DNA from: Kryptolebias marmoratus
Taxonomy: Eukaryota; Chordata; Actinopteri; Cyprinodontiformes; Rivulidae
DNA length: 64,000 nt
Assembly (NCBI RefSeq): GCF_001649575.2
Contig: NC_051451.1
Location: 26,683,770-26,747,769 of the forward strand
Direction: 5' to 3'
In this document: positions 1 through 12,599 of the stretch, piece by piece
How the letters are laid out: each line of letters begins with the position of its first letter
How positions within the stretch are numbered: the stretch's first letter is position 1
Notes under the pieces: generated by a model
Told to the model about the DNA's origin: nothing
Databases searched by the model: none
What the model saw: the letters and a program-made list of their open reading frames with translations, nothing else
Translations under genes and position numbers: made by a program

Positions 1-3000
1 TACATTTTCACAGAAAATAGTATTTCTCTAGTTCAAATCAAATTTGTGTCCAAATTTTCTTTTGAATGGTAGTTCCCAGCTGTAGGACAAAACTCAAAAA
101 AGGCACTACAGTGTGGTTTCAGCAGTCCGGTGTTTCATTTTGTAGCTGCAGGAGTTTGTTTTCCACCGGTGGTGCAGGAATACGTCTCCATCAACATGCA
201 GAAAGAAATAACAGTAAAAAGTGAGGCTGATCGATTGGAAAGAATTACACTAAAACATATTTTTTCTGGTGAATCCCCCCGTGTGTGTGGATTTAATCTG
301 ATTTTCCTGCAGAAACAGTGGACTCGGTCGGCTGCCGTTCACAGAAAGAAAGCTCCTAAATGCATTAAACGCTAATGCAGATAAAACCAATGACGATAAA
401 TGGTATTGTTTCGATTCTACGAAAATCTTTTCACTGTACGTTTACTCTCCTTTCTTTACCACAAAGCACTTTATGATACATTTAGATAAAGAAGCTCAGT
501 CTATATCTCTTTATTGAGGTAAAGCTTTTTTCTCTCAGTAATGTAATCTTTTGTTACAAAGGATTATGTTATATATGCAAAATGAGCTTATATGTAATCT
601 GCCCTATGGGGTTTCATTGCTCAGACCAGTAAGCAGTGTCATTTCTTTCTAGTTATATTTAGTCATTTTAAAAGGTAGCATAAGAGCTGCTCTGCTGTCA
701 TAAAGAGTCTCGGAGCACAAACAAAACCAGCCGAGCTGCTTTAAGAGCTTCCTTCTCACCTCCAAGCCCGGGAGCTTAATGGTGTTTAAGTTCAAAGATG
801 GCTTCGTAAAAATGATTTCGGGTTAATTTAAGCTTAAACCACGTTTGATAGAATCATTTAATTGGTCAGTAAAAGTTGCATTTTATTCGGGAGCTGTAGC
901 AACGTCAGTTGGACGGGATTCAGGGGTGATTCTACACATCTGAAGTTAAAAAATAGATCTTTATCTTCACCAAATGTATGCCTTTTGCTGGACTTTTTAC
1001 TGCAGTATCATCTTGTGCCGTCTATGCAGGGGGGAAAAAATCAACACAACCTTGAAAAATTATCTTTACTGAAGTTATTGTTTGGCAGTTTTCACATCTC
1101 ATTAGCATTCTACTGGGAGCGTTTTAACAAACAAAAGTATTTGTCTTTTTCTAACCTTCATGTCTTTGTTTTTTTTAAGCATAACAGTTGTAATAAAAGG
1201 AGACTTTTACAGAGTGAACCTGCATTTTCTGATTCACCATGAGTGGGTTTTTGATAAGCAGATCCACTGCCTTGAAGAATGAGAAAACAAAGCCAAAGCC
1301 CTGCTGCCTCTCTGAGCCAAGAAAGTTTCACAGAGTTCAAACTTTGCAAGACATTTTCTCTCACAGTGCAGACAAGCACACATACAGATGCAGGTAAAAA
1401 CATTATTGCTCCACCTTTGCTTTTAGGCAGTGGGTGATAATAAAACTGCATGTAAAAAGCTGAATGCACTGAAACGCCATGAGAGTAAGAAACCCACGTG
1501 TGCAGGTCCATCCTGCCAAAGCTGGGGAAACAAAGTGGCTTTTCTTTGTCTTTGAGCAGAAAGTATGTATTTACAGCCTGGGGGTGGGGACTCAGTTTCC
1601 CTCTAAAAAGCTGGTTATAGCCGCCCAATAAAGTATTATGAAGTGGAATGAGGAATAGCTGCGAAATTCACTGCATCTGCTGCGTGGAGATTTCAGATCG
1701 ATTGCTGAGTTGTGGAGAGGGGGGGGTGAAGTCATCCAATTGCTGAAAAATCCCCGAACAACCTCATCCTATTCCACCTAATAACAGTCCATTTGTATCG
1801 ATCCTGAGTATGAGGGTTTTGTCTCTGCTTTTTAAATTTGTACTCCTCCGAATCCATGTGGACAACAAACAATCCCTCGCAAAAAAAACATGAGCTGCAG
1901 CAAATGTGTCAAAAAACACTCTGTTCCTCGTGCTTGGCGGTGTAGGAGGAAAACTCTGCCCACAAAACTGAAACTCGAGCTCAGCAAAGGAGTACCTGGA
2001 TGAAGTGCATGCACACAGTCTCTCTAATAACCTCCATGTTTCACATGAGCTCTTTTGCAGTGACATCATGAAAAAATCTAAAAAGCTCCAGAAAAGTAAG
2101 AGACATTAAAGTTACTCATTGCAAACTGAAATAAAACAACAAAAAAAAGATTATCCTGAACTGAATCAGTTGGTGCAGTTTGTAAAAGTTTACTCTGGTA
2201 GTTTTCCAAATATACTGATATGCAATGCTGAAATGCAGGTATGCATTCAATGTAAACAATGCACTTTTATCTGCATACTTTACTCCACCAATAGGAGTGA
2301 AAATACAAACCAGTACTTCAGATTTGTTGGACTTCTTTGTCCAAAATTTCTCTTCCGGGGACAACCTATTTTCTGTCACTTTGGCTGTTTCTGCAGGTAA
2401 ACAAACATAACATTAGGCACCTACTTTGCAAATTTTGCTTCCATTTTTTTTTTATTTAAGGACACATAACCACTGATGAGAGAAAGAATTGTGCAGATCT
2501 GGTATATATATATATAAAAAGCTGGGAATCCATTTGAATTCCAGCTACAAAACTTTTCAGACTTGACGACAGAGGTTTCAGATCAAATAAATGCAAATGC
2601 AGCCTCACTGACACATATTTGGCTTGAAGTTCACACAAAAGAGTTAAATCAGTCGGAAGCTGAACTTCAGGTGTTAAAACTGAGTTTCTCTTTAAATATA
2701 GATGACAGGAAGGGTTTTTGGAGAGCTGGAGAAATACCATCCTTGGTTTGGAGATCAATATGTTATGGTTGTTTAGTCTACAGTCATCATAAGGCAGCAT
2801 CTGTGCTTCACTTTGATTTGTAATCAGATAAAGCTTACAGTTTTTTATTTATTTTTATATAAAAATCTATACATCTGAGGTGTCAGAAGGCTTGTATGAT
2901 GTGAGGCAGCCACGAGCATTTCACTGTGTGCCGTCTGTGAGCTGTACTCACCCCACACTCCTGCGACGGATTTCTTTGTCCTTTTTTTCATCACCATCGC

Positions 3001-3639
3001 TCTTTTGTTGTTCAGCTGGGACAAAAGAAACAGAACCGTTTTATCGAAAGCACCTCTGACATCTTTATCTCCGGCATTGACAGAAGCGGCACAGCTGACA
3101 ACTCGGAGTACAAGTCGAGCACACGGAGACAAACAATTGGCTTTGTGAATTGTTTATCTTTTCCCGTCTACTTGTTAGTTTTCTACGTGTTTTCAATGAG
3201 TGCCCAAACAGTACGTTGGGTTTATTGATGAAATATCTCAACAACTACTGTGATATTCCTCCTCATTTATAGTCCAAAACCCTTATTTGAGTGATCCCAT
3301 GACTCTCATGGTGGAAATTCCAGTTTATTCTGCATCTAAATGAATTTCATGTTATGATGTTGTGCCCCTGATAAAGACGTGCTGCGAAATAACAGGGAAT
3401 CAGTTCAACTCCTGTAAGTTGTATAGATTTAACCATAACAGTGTGCAATGGGCTACTGTTTCTCTGCCCATTGTTCAACCCCAAAAGAGACATTTCTTCA
3501 TGTTTCAAACTAAATGCTTGACCTTAATTAGTATTATAGGTGCCGTCACGCTTTCCATCAAGGATTAAGCATATTTAAAGGGAACAAACAGCAACTGGGT
3601 GGTTTGGTTTGGTTGTGTTCACCACACTGAACATCAAGC
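1..3639. other. Intergenic, no gene seen
   Basis: AT-rich sequence with no exon of recognisable protein, no splice-bounded conserved frame and no RNA gene. Open frames are short and non-homologous. A TA run lies near 2,502-2,515. Confidence 0.6.
2220..2450 (+). repeat. Repeat pair member (with 19.4 kb)
   Basis: GCTGAAATGCAGGTATGCAT, TCAATGTAAACAATGCAC, TTATCTGCATACTTTACTC and later GCAAATTTTGCTTCCATTTT match a similar series near 19,390-19,500. Confidence 0.5.
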
Positions 3640-4110
3640 TGAAAAAGCAAAGGTGAGAGCTGCTGAGGAGCTCAGACAGAAGATTAGAGACATCCCTGTC
3701 AAAGGTAAAGCCTACAAGATCATCTCCAAGCAGCTTCATGTTCTTTTAACCACAGCTGACATTATTATTAAAAAGTAGAACGTTCTTGGGACTGTACACA
3801 ACCTCCAAAGATGTGGACACAAGAGGAAATGCAACCCCAGGTTGACCAGACGGATAGTGGGGATGGTAGAAACAGAGCCAAGGAAACCATCCAAAACCAT
3901 TCAAGGTGAACTCCGAGTTTAAAGTTTGTCACTTTCTGATTGGTCACATTTTGAATTCATGGAAGAAAACCTAGGAGGGCTGCGCTATTGGCAGAAAAAC
4001 AGGAATTCACCAAAGTGCATGTTGACAAAAAACAAAGTTTTTGGGACAAATGAGACAAAACTGGAGCTTCTCGGACTTCGTTTGTGTTTCTTAGATTATT
4101 GTGGAAGGAT
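3640..4110 (+). pseudogene. Decayed Tc1-like transposase remnant
   Basis: Translating the + strand gives VKGKAYKIISKQL, then, after a stop codon, NVLGTVHNLQRCGHKRKCN and RKPSKTIQGEL, the N-terminal DNA-binding part of a Tc1 transposase. Around 4,020-4,080 another frame reads FGTNETKLELLG, matching the WTDETKxELF box, but with the first catalytic Asp changed to Asn. Stops and frameshifts make it non-functional. No inverted repeats were identified. Confidence 0.75.
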
Positions 4111-4169
4111 CCGTTTATGTGTAAATGTGTCTGTTGTATGGACATAAAGCTCAGAAAGGAGATTATAGA

Positions 4170-4400
4170 TGATTCATGTTAAAGGGTAAAGGCCACAAGA
4201 CCTTCTCCAAAGTTGTAGTTACAACTAAAACATGTATATCCAGTCTGAATAAGAAACAACCTCCAACCCAGTAATCAAACATCTGAGATTACTCCTACAG
4301 ATAAATGAGACACAACAAAGATGTTACAGCAAAGGGAAGCTGGGACGGCAGGGTTAAAGGGCTGACATGATGGCTCCAAGCATCTGTTTAAAAAAAGAAC
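4170..4400 (+). mobile_element. Second short Tc1-like fragment
   Basis: A stretch reading KGKGHKTFSKV resembles the same transposase N terminus as the neighbouring remnant (KGKAYKIISK), so a second decayed copy or a tandem duplication is likely. The rest is too diverged to align by eye. Confidence 0.4.
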
Positions 4401-4964
4401 AAGAAGAAGCTCAGCTCTGTAGAAATCACAAAGAACATATGAGTCGAAATTGACGGGACGTTAACGACTTTATATCCAAGGAGTGTCATGTAATTAAAAA
4501 CACCCGACTCTTCTCTCCATTGACCTGATCTCAGTTCCATTTTGAGCACAGTTCCTGCTCTGATGGCACTGTTCTAATCCCGCTCTACGTCCTCGGTGTT
4601 TCCCTGGTGGCTCAAGCTTAGGCAGACAATAAGTCAACACCACCTCAAAGTTAGTTAAGTAATTAAGCTGTCAAATGTGATTAACTTCATATTGATTGAA
4701 CAAGTGGATAATTTAAGGTGCTAATGGTTGCGAATAGCCATAACATTTCACACATTTGTCAATATGATGTCGAGCCTCTTCTGTATTTGCTTGTTTTATG
4801 TTGCACTGTTACAATTACCTTTTCAGAAGACAGGAAGCTTGTGGCTTAAATGTTTTTGTAGATTTTTTTCTATTGCTTTAACATTTAACACTACATCCAT
4901 TATGCTGTTTCAGGATAGAGTTTTAGGGGCTGTTTTTCAATGAAACTGTAAGATTTATGTTGGA

Positions 4965-5375
4965 GTTTGCCGTTCGTTTTTACACGACAACAGTGGTTGG
5001 ATTATCTGACACTGAAAGCTTTAAACCCAGGTCTCAGAGTGAAACCTTCCATTTGCATTTCAAAGGAAGCAACATGTGAAATTACACATGCGCATCGCAG
5101 ACGGCTGCAGTCAGTAGCTATTCTGCTCATGCAGGAGGACATCAACAACAGTAAAAATGGCGGCCAGCAGAGTAAGTGCCTGTTTATGTCACTCAACTTT
5201 TTCAATATGTGGCAACAACCCAACCTCACTGTCAGTCCAAACAAAGTCTCTGTATTCATCATTTGTCTGCACGTGTCAGCACCAACTAGTGGCCTTGCAT
5301 GGGAACTACAGCAGCGCCGCGTAAACAATCAACATCTTCGTTTCCAGGAGATCTGCCTCGTGTAAACAGGGCCTT
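4965..5375. mobile_element. Candidate non-autonomous DNA element with inverted ends
   Basis: The left edge has TTTTTACACGACAACAG and the right edge CTCGTGTAAACAGGGCC; these are inverted relative to each other around TTACACGA. This is the look of the short elements with a 'GTTTACACGA' terminus seen in fish genomes. The interior has a GC-rich ATGGCGGC stretch but no gene. Ends and target duplication are not certain. Confidence 0.45.
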
Positions 5376-5477
5376 AGAGTATGATTAAGTTATGTTGACA
5401 AATGTCGAAGTTAAGGCTATTTGGGTTAAACCTAGAAAATGACAATTTCATGTAATGTCTCGCTTGGTCTGTTATTA

Positions 5478-5700
5478 CTCAGAGTATGTGTTGTGGATGA
5501 CTCTCAGCTACTACCACACCAAAAACTTAGCTCAATATATGTAAAATTCACTGAGGTAGAGCCATGTTTGTGTTGGCCAGTGTCGAACAGCTGGGGTGGA
5601 CATCTCAGACTGAAGTGAATCAAATAGTTAATCAGTTGCAGATGTACATTCAGCACATTATTTCTTCTCCTTCACATTAGGCGGCGGGCGATAATAACTT
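5478..5700 (-). repeat. Dispersed repeat family A copy
   Basis: Minus-strand copy of a repeat defined by these blocks: AAAATATCTCATGAACCACTGG, GATTTTAATGAAACT, AAGATGGCCGCCACAG, TTTTACAGATATTGAGCT, GGTAGTAGCTGAGAGTCA, CATACTCTGAG. Here the GATGACTCTCAGCTACTACC block (5,500) and a GGCGGGCGATA end are clear. Confidence 0.7.
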
Positions 5701-6079
5701 TCTAAGCAGATAAAGCCATGACAACTATTAACCATTTCTAATTCACAGACCTCGGCCACATCATTTCCCCATCTTTCCCATCAGCTTTAGCGCCGCAGTG
5801 TGAAAGTTAATAACCAGAAAGTCATCACTGGAATCCAGTGATATGTTTATGGTGATAAGGAGCTATTAAGATTGGTGTGAGAGGGTAAATGAGGTGGCGG
5901 GAGCTAAGCCGCTTTGTGAGCGTGCATCGGGCAGAGCAGAGGAAGCTGAGTCATTAAGGTGACAGTGTGTGGACAAGATAATGAAAACGTCACATCTAAA
6001 AGAGGGAGGGGAAGGACAATAAGCCCGTAATCTGTGATAACCCATTACCCGCATAAAGATGACATCTGGTCCATAGACT

Positions 6080-6096
6080 CCCCCCCCCCCCCCCCC
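6080..6096. repeat. Poly-C tract
   Basis: Seventeen C in a row in intergenic sequence; its length in the assembly may be unreliable. Confidence 0.95.
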
Positions 6097-6589
6097 TCTT
6101 GGAGAGAGATAACAGACCGTTTTACATTTCAGTTTCTGATGCTTTACTAATCCTTCTGCCCTACCAATGTCATCCTCGAGTCGTCTTCGCAGCCATTTAT
6201 GAAAAACTTTTTATCTCCGTCAATCCAAAACTTTGGAAAACTGACAACTCTTGCTCTGTGTGTACTAAAACTTTACTCTTACTGGTTGGAATGACTTGAC
6301 AGTGCTCTAAATTTGCTGTGAGTGTTCTGCACTCAATGCTGCAGGAGGGGCCATTTGTCCGAGTCTTTCCTGTAGCTGCTCGATCCTGGGTGGGGTTACA
6401 ATCATACAGCGACCCAGAAAAACACGACATTTGTACGAGGAATGCATGCAGACTCCTCACAGAAAGACCTTCTTGCTCACCAACAAAACATTGGTGCTAC
6501 AGCTGCTTTCCAATCACGTGACCCAGCCAGTGCATGTTGTTTGGGTTGAACGGCCGCAAGAGTGGGCACAGTTCACTTATCTCCAAAAA

Positions 6590-6830
6590 AAAAAATAAAA
6601 TAACAGGTTTAACAGTCTGAAACCGATGCGTTAAATCACAAAAAAACGAGAATGATGAACTGAAGGACAATGGAAACTGGATTGTTAAAGCTAAAAGAAG
6701 CAGACAGTAGCTAAAATGAGCAAAACAATAACCAAAAGCTAAAATAAAAATGGTGTTTAATGTCCAAAAGTAACAAAACTCCAACTAAAAGTAGCTTAAG
6801 GTTAGCTAAAAGCTGAGCTGTAGGACATGT
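6590..6830 (-). repeat. Family B tail fragment
   Basis: Series of GCTAAAA units (TTAAAGCTAAAAGAAG, AAAAGCTAAAATAAAAATGG). The family B head is not evident. Low-complexity chance similarity is possible. Confidence 0.45.
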
Positions 6831-7930
6831 AGTTTGAGTAGTGCTTTTTATGCACCACCTAAACAGATTAGCACCGTAAGATATTTGGCTAAATGCTCTG
6901 ACTGCATAAATCTTTTCACAACAAATAGCAATCACAAGCTCCTCCAAACGGCTTCCTAACAACGTAAAACTGAAATAAAAAAAAATAATAAATAAAAAAC
7001 CCAAAAAGCAGAGGTCAAGAAGTCAAGAAGGTCAAGAAGACTGAAGTTTCAGTTAAAATATCAAGAAAACTGGACAAAAGTTACAAATCGAGATAATTCA
7101 CAACTCAGGAACTTTAGGAAGATGACTTGTGGTGCCCAGATTTTTTATTTTTGCTACTTTATTTTTGTAGTGAACACTTCATTTTATATTCTGACAGCTA
7201 GAAAATACATTTGCAGCTTATTTTAAACACTGCACAGCTCTAAAGCTGAAAATAACAGGTCGAATCCTGAATCACAGCTTCACTTTGACAGAATTTCATT
7301 TTGACAGGGGGTCAGGAAATCTGCTCCTGACATTTAAAGCTCACCAACAAGATAAAGTCGGTGCTGTTTTTCTGTTGTTGCCCTGAGGGCAGTGTTTGCA
7401 AAGTGATCCTTCGCTCCCTTCCACTCCTGTTCTGCCCAGTTTGTAAAATTCCCACATGTCACTCTCCTGTGCCGGATTGAACATGCCATAAGGAGAGCAG
7501 CGAGAGAAGTGGTGGGAAGGACGAGGAGGGGTCGATGGATGGCGTGCTGACATTCACAATGCGCCGTTTGCTTCCTGTCACAGTTCGGCGCCCGTTGAAG
7601 GACGGAGCACTTCGGGAACAAGTAGCAGCGTTCTCCTCAAAATTCTCCCGGCACTTTCGGGTCATACCTGGCAGCTCGGAGAAAATGATTAAATGTAAGC
7701 CGCGGCGTGGGCGGTGTTGGGAAAAACAGCAACTTCGTTTCAGTTGTGCTGTTTTCAGTGAACTGGCTGTGACAGATGAGCTCTTTTCAACTGCCCAGTG
7801 ACAAATATTATTATTATTACTATTATTATTAATGTAACCACAAGATTCCATGTTTTAAAACGACAGCAGTCCATTTTGTTCTTGGTTGATATTCTTACTA
7901 GAGACAGGAAGTTGAAGCCACAAAGAATGA

Positions 7931-7944
7931 GCGCCCCCTAGTTT
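7931..7944 (-). promoter_or_regulatory. CTCF-like motif
   Basis: Minus strand AAACTAGGGGGCGC, 12 of 14 matches to the CTCF core including the whole AGGGGGCGC part. Chance occurrence is possible. Confidence 0.3.
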
Positions 7945-8135
7945 CTGACTCCAGTACAGTTATTCGGCTGCAGAATTTTAAAATAGATTTACATTTTTAG
8001 CCGTTAACTTGTCAGTCCTGTTAAACTTCCAAACTGGGGTCATTTGAAGAAGCTATCTGCAGCAGGTAAGACGTTAATTCTTCAAAACCTTTCCACAGAA
8101 CCTCACTTCGAAATGGCCAAGACATCCCTTTAAGC

Positions 8136-8336
8136 CAGGGGTCCTGGAGAGCCACCATCCTGCAGGTTTTACTTGTTTCTCTGCTCCAACACACCTGATC
8201 TGAATTAATGGCTGATTAACAGGCTTCTGCAGAACATGAAGAGGTGATTTAACCTCTGAATCAGGTGTGTTGGAGCAGAGAAACAAGGAAAACCTGCAGG
8301 ATAATGGCCCTCGAGGACCAGGATTGGACACCCCTG
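8136..8336. mobile_element. hAT-type palindromic MITE with 8-bp target duplication
   Basis: A 201-bp near-palindrome that begins CAGGGGTCC and ends GGACACCCCTG. Its two arms (CCTGCAGGTTTT... and its complement, TCTCTGCTCCAACACACCTG and its complement) pair along most of their length. It is flanked by a perfect 8-bp direct repeat, CTTTAAGC (8,128-8,135 and 8,337-8,344), the hAT hallmark. It has no coding capacity and would be mobilised in trans. Confidence 0.85.
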
Positions 8337-8344
8337 CTTTAAGC

Positions 8345-9779
8345 CCCCATTTTCTTGTATCTCCTAACTTTTTTTTTTGGAAGGGCATAAAAATAAAAAG
8401 CCGAGCTGTCAACGATCCGTGTTTCACAGGAAATGTCAGCGTTTCTTCAGGCCAGAGGGAAATGTCAAGTTGTCGAGCTGCCCGTAAACAAGACTCCCCA
8501 TGCTTTTTGAAACAAGTTGATTATATTCCTATATTTTTTTTACCATATTTACCTCCTCGCTGGGTGTTACTTTCTTGTTTTTGCTTTGACAGACTTCCAT
8601 GTTAGAACAGAAAGTATTTTTATGGACAAATGGATCTTGGATCAGTCTTGACAGATGATAGTTTGTGCTGTACTTTCTCCTTGAATGGGCACAATAAACA
8701 AACTGTGGAGGGGACATACTTACAGCTGACAGCACTCTGTGCAACAACATGTCTGCAGAAGAAGCCGCTGATGTTTCTGCCATACCGCTGAAATACGGCA
8801 TTTCAAAACTTCTTTCAACCCTCTTTTCCCTTTCTCCCTCCTTATTTGGTGACTTCGGGGAATGCTGTGATACATAGATACCTTTTTCAATTTCATGGAG
8901 GAGTTTTGGGTGCCTGATTGCAGCGGACTTCAAAGGAGCGGGGAATCAAGCATGCCCGCTGGCTGCCATTTTTAAAACATTTTGAGGTTAATAGTGAGAA
9001 AAACATGCACTGGAAATTCCGCAAAGCAAAAAAAAATAAAATAATAATAAAAACCCTGATTAAAAAAGTGTTTTCTCTGTGGGAAAAGAAAAAAAAAGCA
9101 CTTTGCAAGGCTAGAGGTTTCCCGCAATGCCTCATTTTGTTTTGGGAAATCTAAATGCAAAAGAATTCCTCTGAACAAACGTTCCCATCTGATCCCATTA
9201 GGAGAAGAACTAAGAGAGTGAGCTGGCAGGTGGATATCCTGCTTAAATGATAATTTTGACAACCAGAGAACATTTTTTCTGACTCTGGCTGCTGTCCAGA
9301 GCTGTCTTTTCTACCTAACTGTGCTGTGAGACCTGGTCGACGCTCACATGGGATTTAGCGGGTCTTTAGGCTTCCTGAAGGGTTTTTTTTTTTTTTGTCT
9401 TGCCTGCTTGTGTTTGCAAGTGACATTGATGCAAATGGATTTCATTGCCCCGTCGCTCTTATCTTTCTTGGCTGGGCTGTCCAGAATGGGAAGACAGTGA
9501 GTGTCATGGGAATGGGCTCGTACGTTTTTCAGACATCAATGGAGCTGCAGCGGTTCGCTGCTGAAAGGAGGAGACTTATGAATGCGGAGCTTTGTGCAGA
9601 GTTCATGCACCACACGAGATCGAGGTGATATTGAAACCTGGCACATGATGTCTTTCTCCTTTACATATCTTGTGATCTAATGGAATTTCAATAACTCTCT
9701 GCATCTTGTTTTTCCATTTCCCTTGTCTGTAATTCTTCTTTTTCTTTTTTGTTTTTTTTTAATTATTTTTGCAGCACTA
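8345..9779. other. Intergenic, no gene seen
   Basis: AT-rich with A and T runs; no coding or repeat signal recognised. Confidence 0.5.
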
Positions 9780-11024
9780 ATTATGAAAAAGTCGGGACGG
9801 TGTGTAAAATGTGAATAAAAGCAGAATGCAATGATTTGCAAATCTCATAAACTCATATTTTATCCACAGTGGTACATAGTTGTTTTTGTTTTGGCTGCTT
9901 CTTCCTTCAGGGGCTCCCACAGCGAGCAAACTTGCATAAAAGATTTGGCAATTTTTTTTCCACCGGATGCCCTTCCTGATTTAATCTGGTTTCGAACCTC
10001 AGGATTACAAGACACGACTGACCACGGAGCTGCTGCAGCCCCTCACAGTGGAACATAAGAAACATTTTAAATGTCAAAACTAAAGAATTGTACCATTTTT
10101 AAGAAATATAGGATAATTTGAATTTGAACTCCCAGGTCCATGTTTCCCTCTGTGCAGCATTTCCATCAGTCTGTAAACATCTGGACCTGAGGTTGTCCCA
10201 TTCTGTCTGTGAGCATCTGGACCTGAGGTTGTCCCATTCTGTCTGTGAACATCTGGACCTGAGGTTGTCCCATTCTGTCTGTTCAACAGTCCTGGATGGG
10301 AGCAGATGTTGCTCTAAAACCTGGAGATCCTTTCCAGAGGCACTAATGCACCCCCATACCATCAGAGAGGCAGGCTGACCTCAGAACAGTTCTCCTCTTT
10401 GGTCCAGAGGAGACACATCTGTTCACATCTGGCTTCTTCTTTGCCTGATAGAGCTTTAAGCAGCATTTGTGGACGGCACGGTGAGCTGTGTTTACAGACA
10501 GTGTTCCTGAGCAGAACCAGAACATCCAGCCTTGACCTTTGACCTCAGAGATTTCCACAGATTCTTCAAAGCTATTGTTTATTTTATGAACTGGAGATGA
10601 TGGGATAATTAAAATTTTCCCAATTTTCCATTAAGGAACATTATTCTGAAATTGTTCCGCTGTTTTTAGACGCAGTTTGGTCAACCTCTGCCCATCTTTA
10701 CTTTATTTAGACTCAGCCTCTAAAATGCTGTTTTTATCCCCAGTCCTCTTAACGACCTGTTACCAGTTAACCTGTTTAGTTGTCTCCTCCGGTTGTTTCT
10801 TATTCGTACCTCTTACTTTCACAGCCTTTTGATGCTCCTGGACCAACATTTTTTGAGACCCGTTGCTGCCATAAAGTTCAAAGTTACCTTTATAACAAAA
10901 GTACAATCTCTGATATGTTTACTATGATTCCATTGTGAATGAAATATCAGTGAGATTTGCAAATTATTGCATTCTAATCTTATTTATATTTAAAACATCC
11001 CAACTGTTTTGGAATTGGGGTTGT
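9780..11024. mobile_element. DNA transposon remnant with inverted ends
   Basis: The two ends are inverted copies of each other over about 70 bases: the left side has AGAATGCAATGATTTGCAAA (near 9,822) and the right side its complement TTTGCAAATTATTGCATTCT (near 10,957), and both have an outer GGGA-rich segment near AAAACAGT. Inside, the minus strand shows a short MVWGCISASG run like the Tc1/mariner Gly-rich box. The rest has no long frame. A nested fragment at about 9,890-10,060 carries the GGATGCCCTTCCTG motif of a separate common fish repeat. Superfamily assignment is tentative. Confidence 0.6.
10169..10276. repeat. 36-bp tandem repeat, three copies
   Basis: Three head-to-tail 36-bp units (10,169, 10,205, 10,241), one or two differences each, with a partial fourth. 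The unit contains CATCTGGACCTGAGGTTGTC. Because 36 is a multiple of three, it gives a 12-residue repeat in several frames; this lies inside the transposon remnant and is not a real protein. Confidence 0.92.
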
Positions 11025-12194
11025 CTCTTTTGCATGTTCTCAGTTTTCCATATCTCAGGGAAATAAGGCAGGATGTTTTATTTTGCACAAGATGTGCTCC
11101 GCATGAGACCAGTGTTTCATATCCAAGCAGCAAAAAAGACCTGTTGACTCAATGCTTGTGCCATTTATGTGCAAATTCTTAAGTGTTCTTAGAAACCCTA
11201 ATATTCTCACCATGCTTTCTTTTGGAATATGATCAAGAGCCGGTTTTGAAAAATCTCATTTCACCCGTAACCTCCAAATGGCATTTTCATTTCAGCAGGA
11301 GGCAAAATGAAGTAGTTTTCAAACCGTCCTTTTTTCTCAACCGTTTTAATAAAAACTTATCCATTTTTTTTGTGACTTTTCCTTCTTAAGGTTGCTTCTG
11401 TAAATTAGATGACTCTTGTAAGAGAAGAAAAAGCTTGAAATGATGTTTTTAAATTCCTGAAACAAACTCGGAACATTTTCAGATGTCCAAATGTAGAGTT
11501 CACACCAAATACATAAACAGGATGGCTGCAGGCTCTGCTGTTACCTGACTGTATCTACATCAGATTTTATTAACAAAGACTGGCTTTTTGCAGGAGGTAA
11601 TGAATAAAAACTGCTGCAAATCAAATTTCAGGAACTGGTCTATTGATTGTGTTTTACCAGAAGAAAAAATAAAGGGTGAAAAATGATATCCTTTATGTGC
11701 CAGGCTCAGAAAGCCTTGATTGGATGAGCGGCTGATGTGTTTTGAGGCGTGATTAGTGGTGAGAGGTGCTCGGGGAGCTCATACAGGAGAGCGACTCGTG
11801 CTTCAGATTGATCTGCTCTGTTGTATCGAGGCATGTGGCAATCTTTCCAGCAGATTAAAACCCGGCAGGATCTTTAAATTGAGCCCGACTGCTCAGAGCT
11901 GCAGTCGCGTTGGGGGAGGGAAGAGAAAACGGGGAACGTCACGGCAGCACCGTGCCCTGATAAATGAAACGTTCTTTAAACTCACGGTGAATGATTTGGC
12001 CTCGGTTTAAGTGACGTTAATCCTTCTCCTTCAGTGCAGCTAAACAGAAGACTTGATTGGAAGCTGCTGCAGGACAAATAAAGCCTCCATGACACCAGCA
12101 GGAGAGAGAGGGACCAAACAGCAGCTTGCAAGAGTTTTAACACCCCTTTTTTTAAAAATTCATATTTGTTTTTGTAGAGGTTGGTGCTGCTTGT
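11025..12194. other. Intergenic, no gene seen
   Basis: No recognisable exon or repeat. Composition rises slightly in GC around 11,750-11,960. Confidence 0.5.
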
Positions 12195-12510
12195 GTCCAA
12201 CAATCTTCCAACCCAACCAGAGGTTCTCAGATGGACTGACGTCTGGGCTTAGACCGGACCATTCCAGGACCTTTACCTGGTTCTCGTTAAACCTGTGGAG
12301 TGTTCTTTAGCAGAGGGTTTGGACTCATTGTCCCTGTCTCAAACCTCTTTGTCGCTCAAGAATTTCTTTGTGTTTTTCTCCATCCATTTTTCCTTTAACT
12401 CCGACCAGTTTCCCAGTCTTTAATGATGAAAACATCTCCACATCATGATGCTGCCACCACCATGCTCCACTGTAGGGATGGTGTTCTCAGCAGGATGTGA
12501 GATGTTAGGT
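12195..12510 (-). pseudogene. Decayed Tc1-like transposase C-terminal half
   Basis: On the minus strand the region reads [19 protein letters not shown] (the Gly-rich box), then after frame breaks RFNENQVKVLEWSGLSPDVS and PSENLW, the block around the third catalytic residue. Both blocks are diagnostic for Tc1. Stops interrupt it and the element ends were not found. It is unrelated in age to the complete copy in intron 1. Confidence 0.75.
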
Positions 12511-12599
12511 TTGAAGCGGACATGTTGTCGTTTATGCTGGGAAGTCTCCAGGATACATTTAGGCAAACGACAGAAATCCCATTTTCTGTAAAAATCCAG

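Larger units (their letters stand above)
5701..8127. other. Intergenic, no gene seen
   Basis: Apart from the poly-C tract, a family B-like fragment, an ATT trinucleotide run at 7,807-7,832 and one CTCF-like motif, nothing recognisable. A moderately CpG-rich patch lies at 7,550-7,720. Confidence 0.5.

Noticed and set aside
9395..9628. Short open frame as a small gene
   Set aside because: No family similarity, no splice or promoter context; length is within chance for this amount of sequence.
10080..10378. Repeat-protein gene from the 12-residue repeats
   Set aside because: The repeats come from a 36-bp tandem inside a transposon remnant and are open in several frames and both strands.
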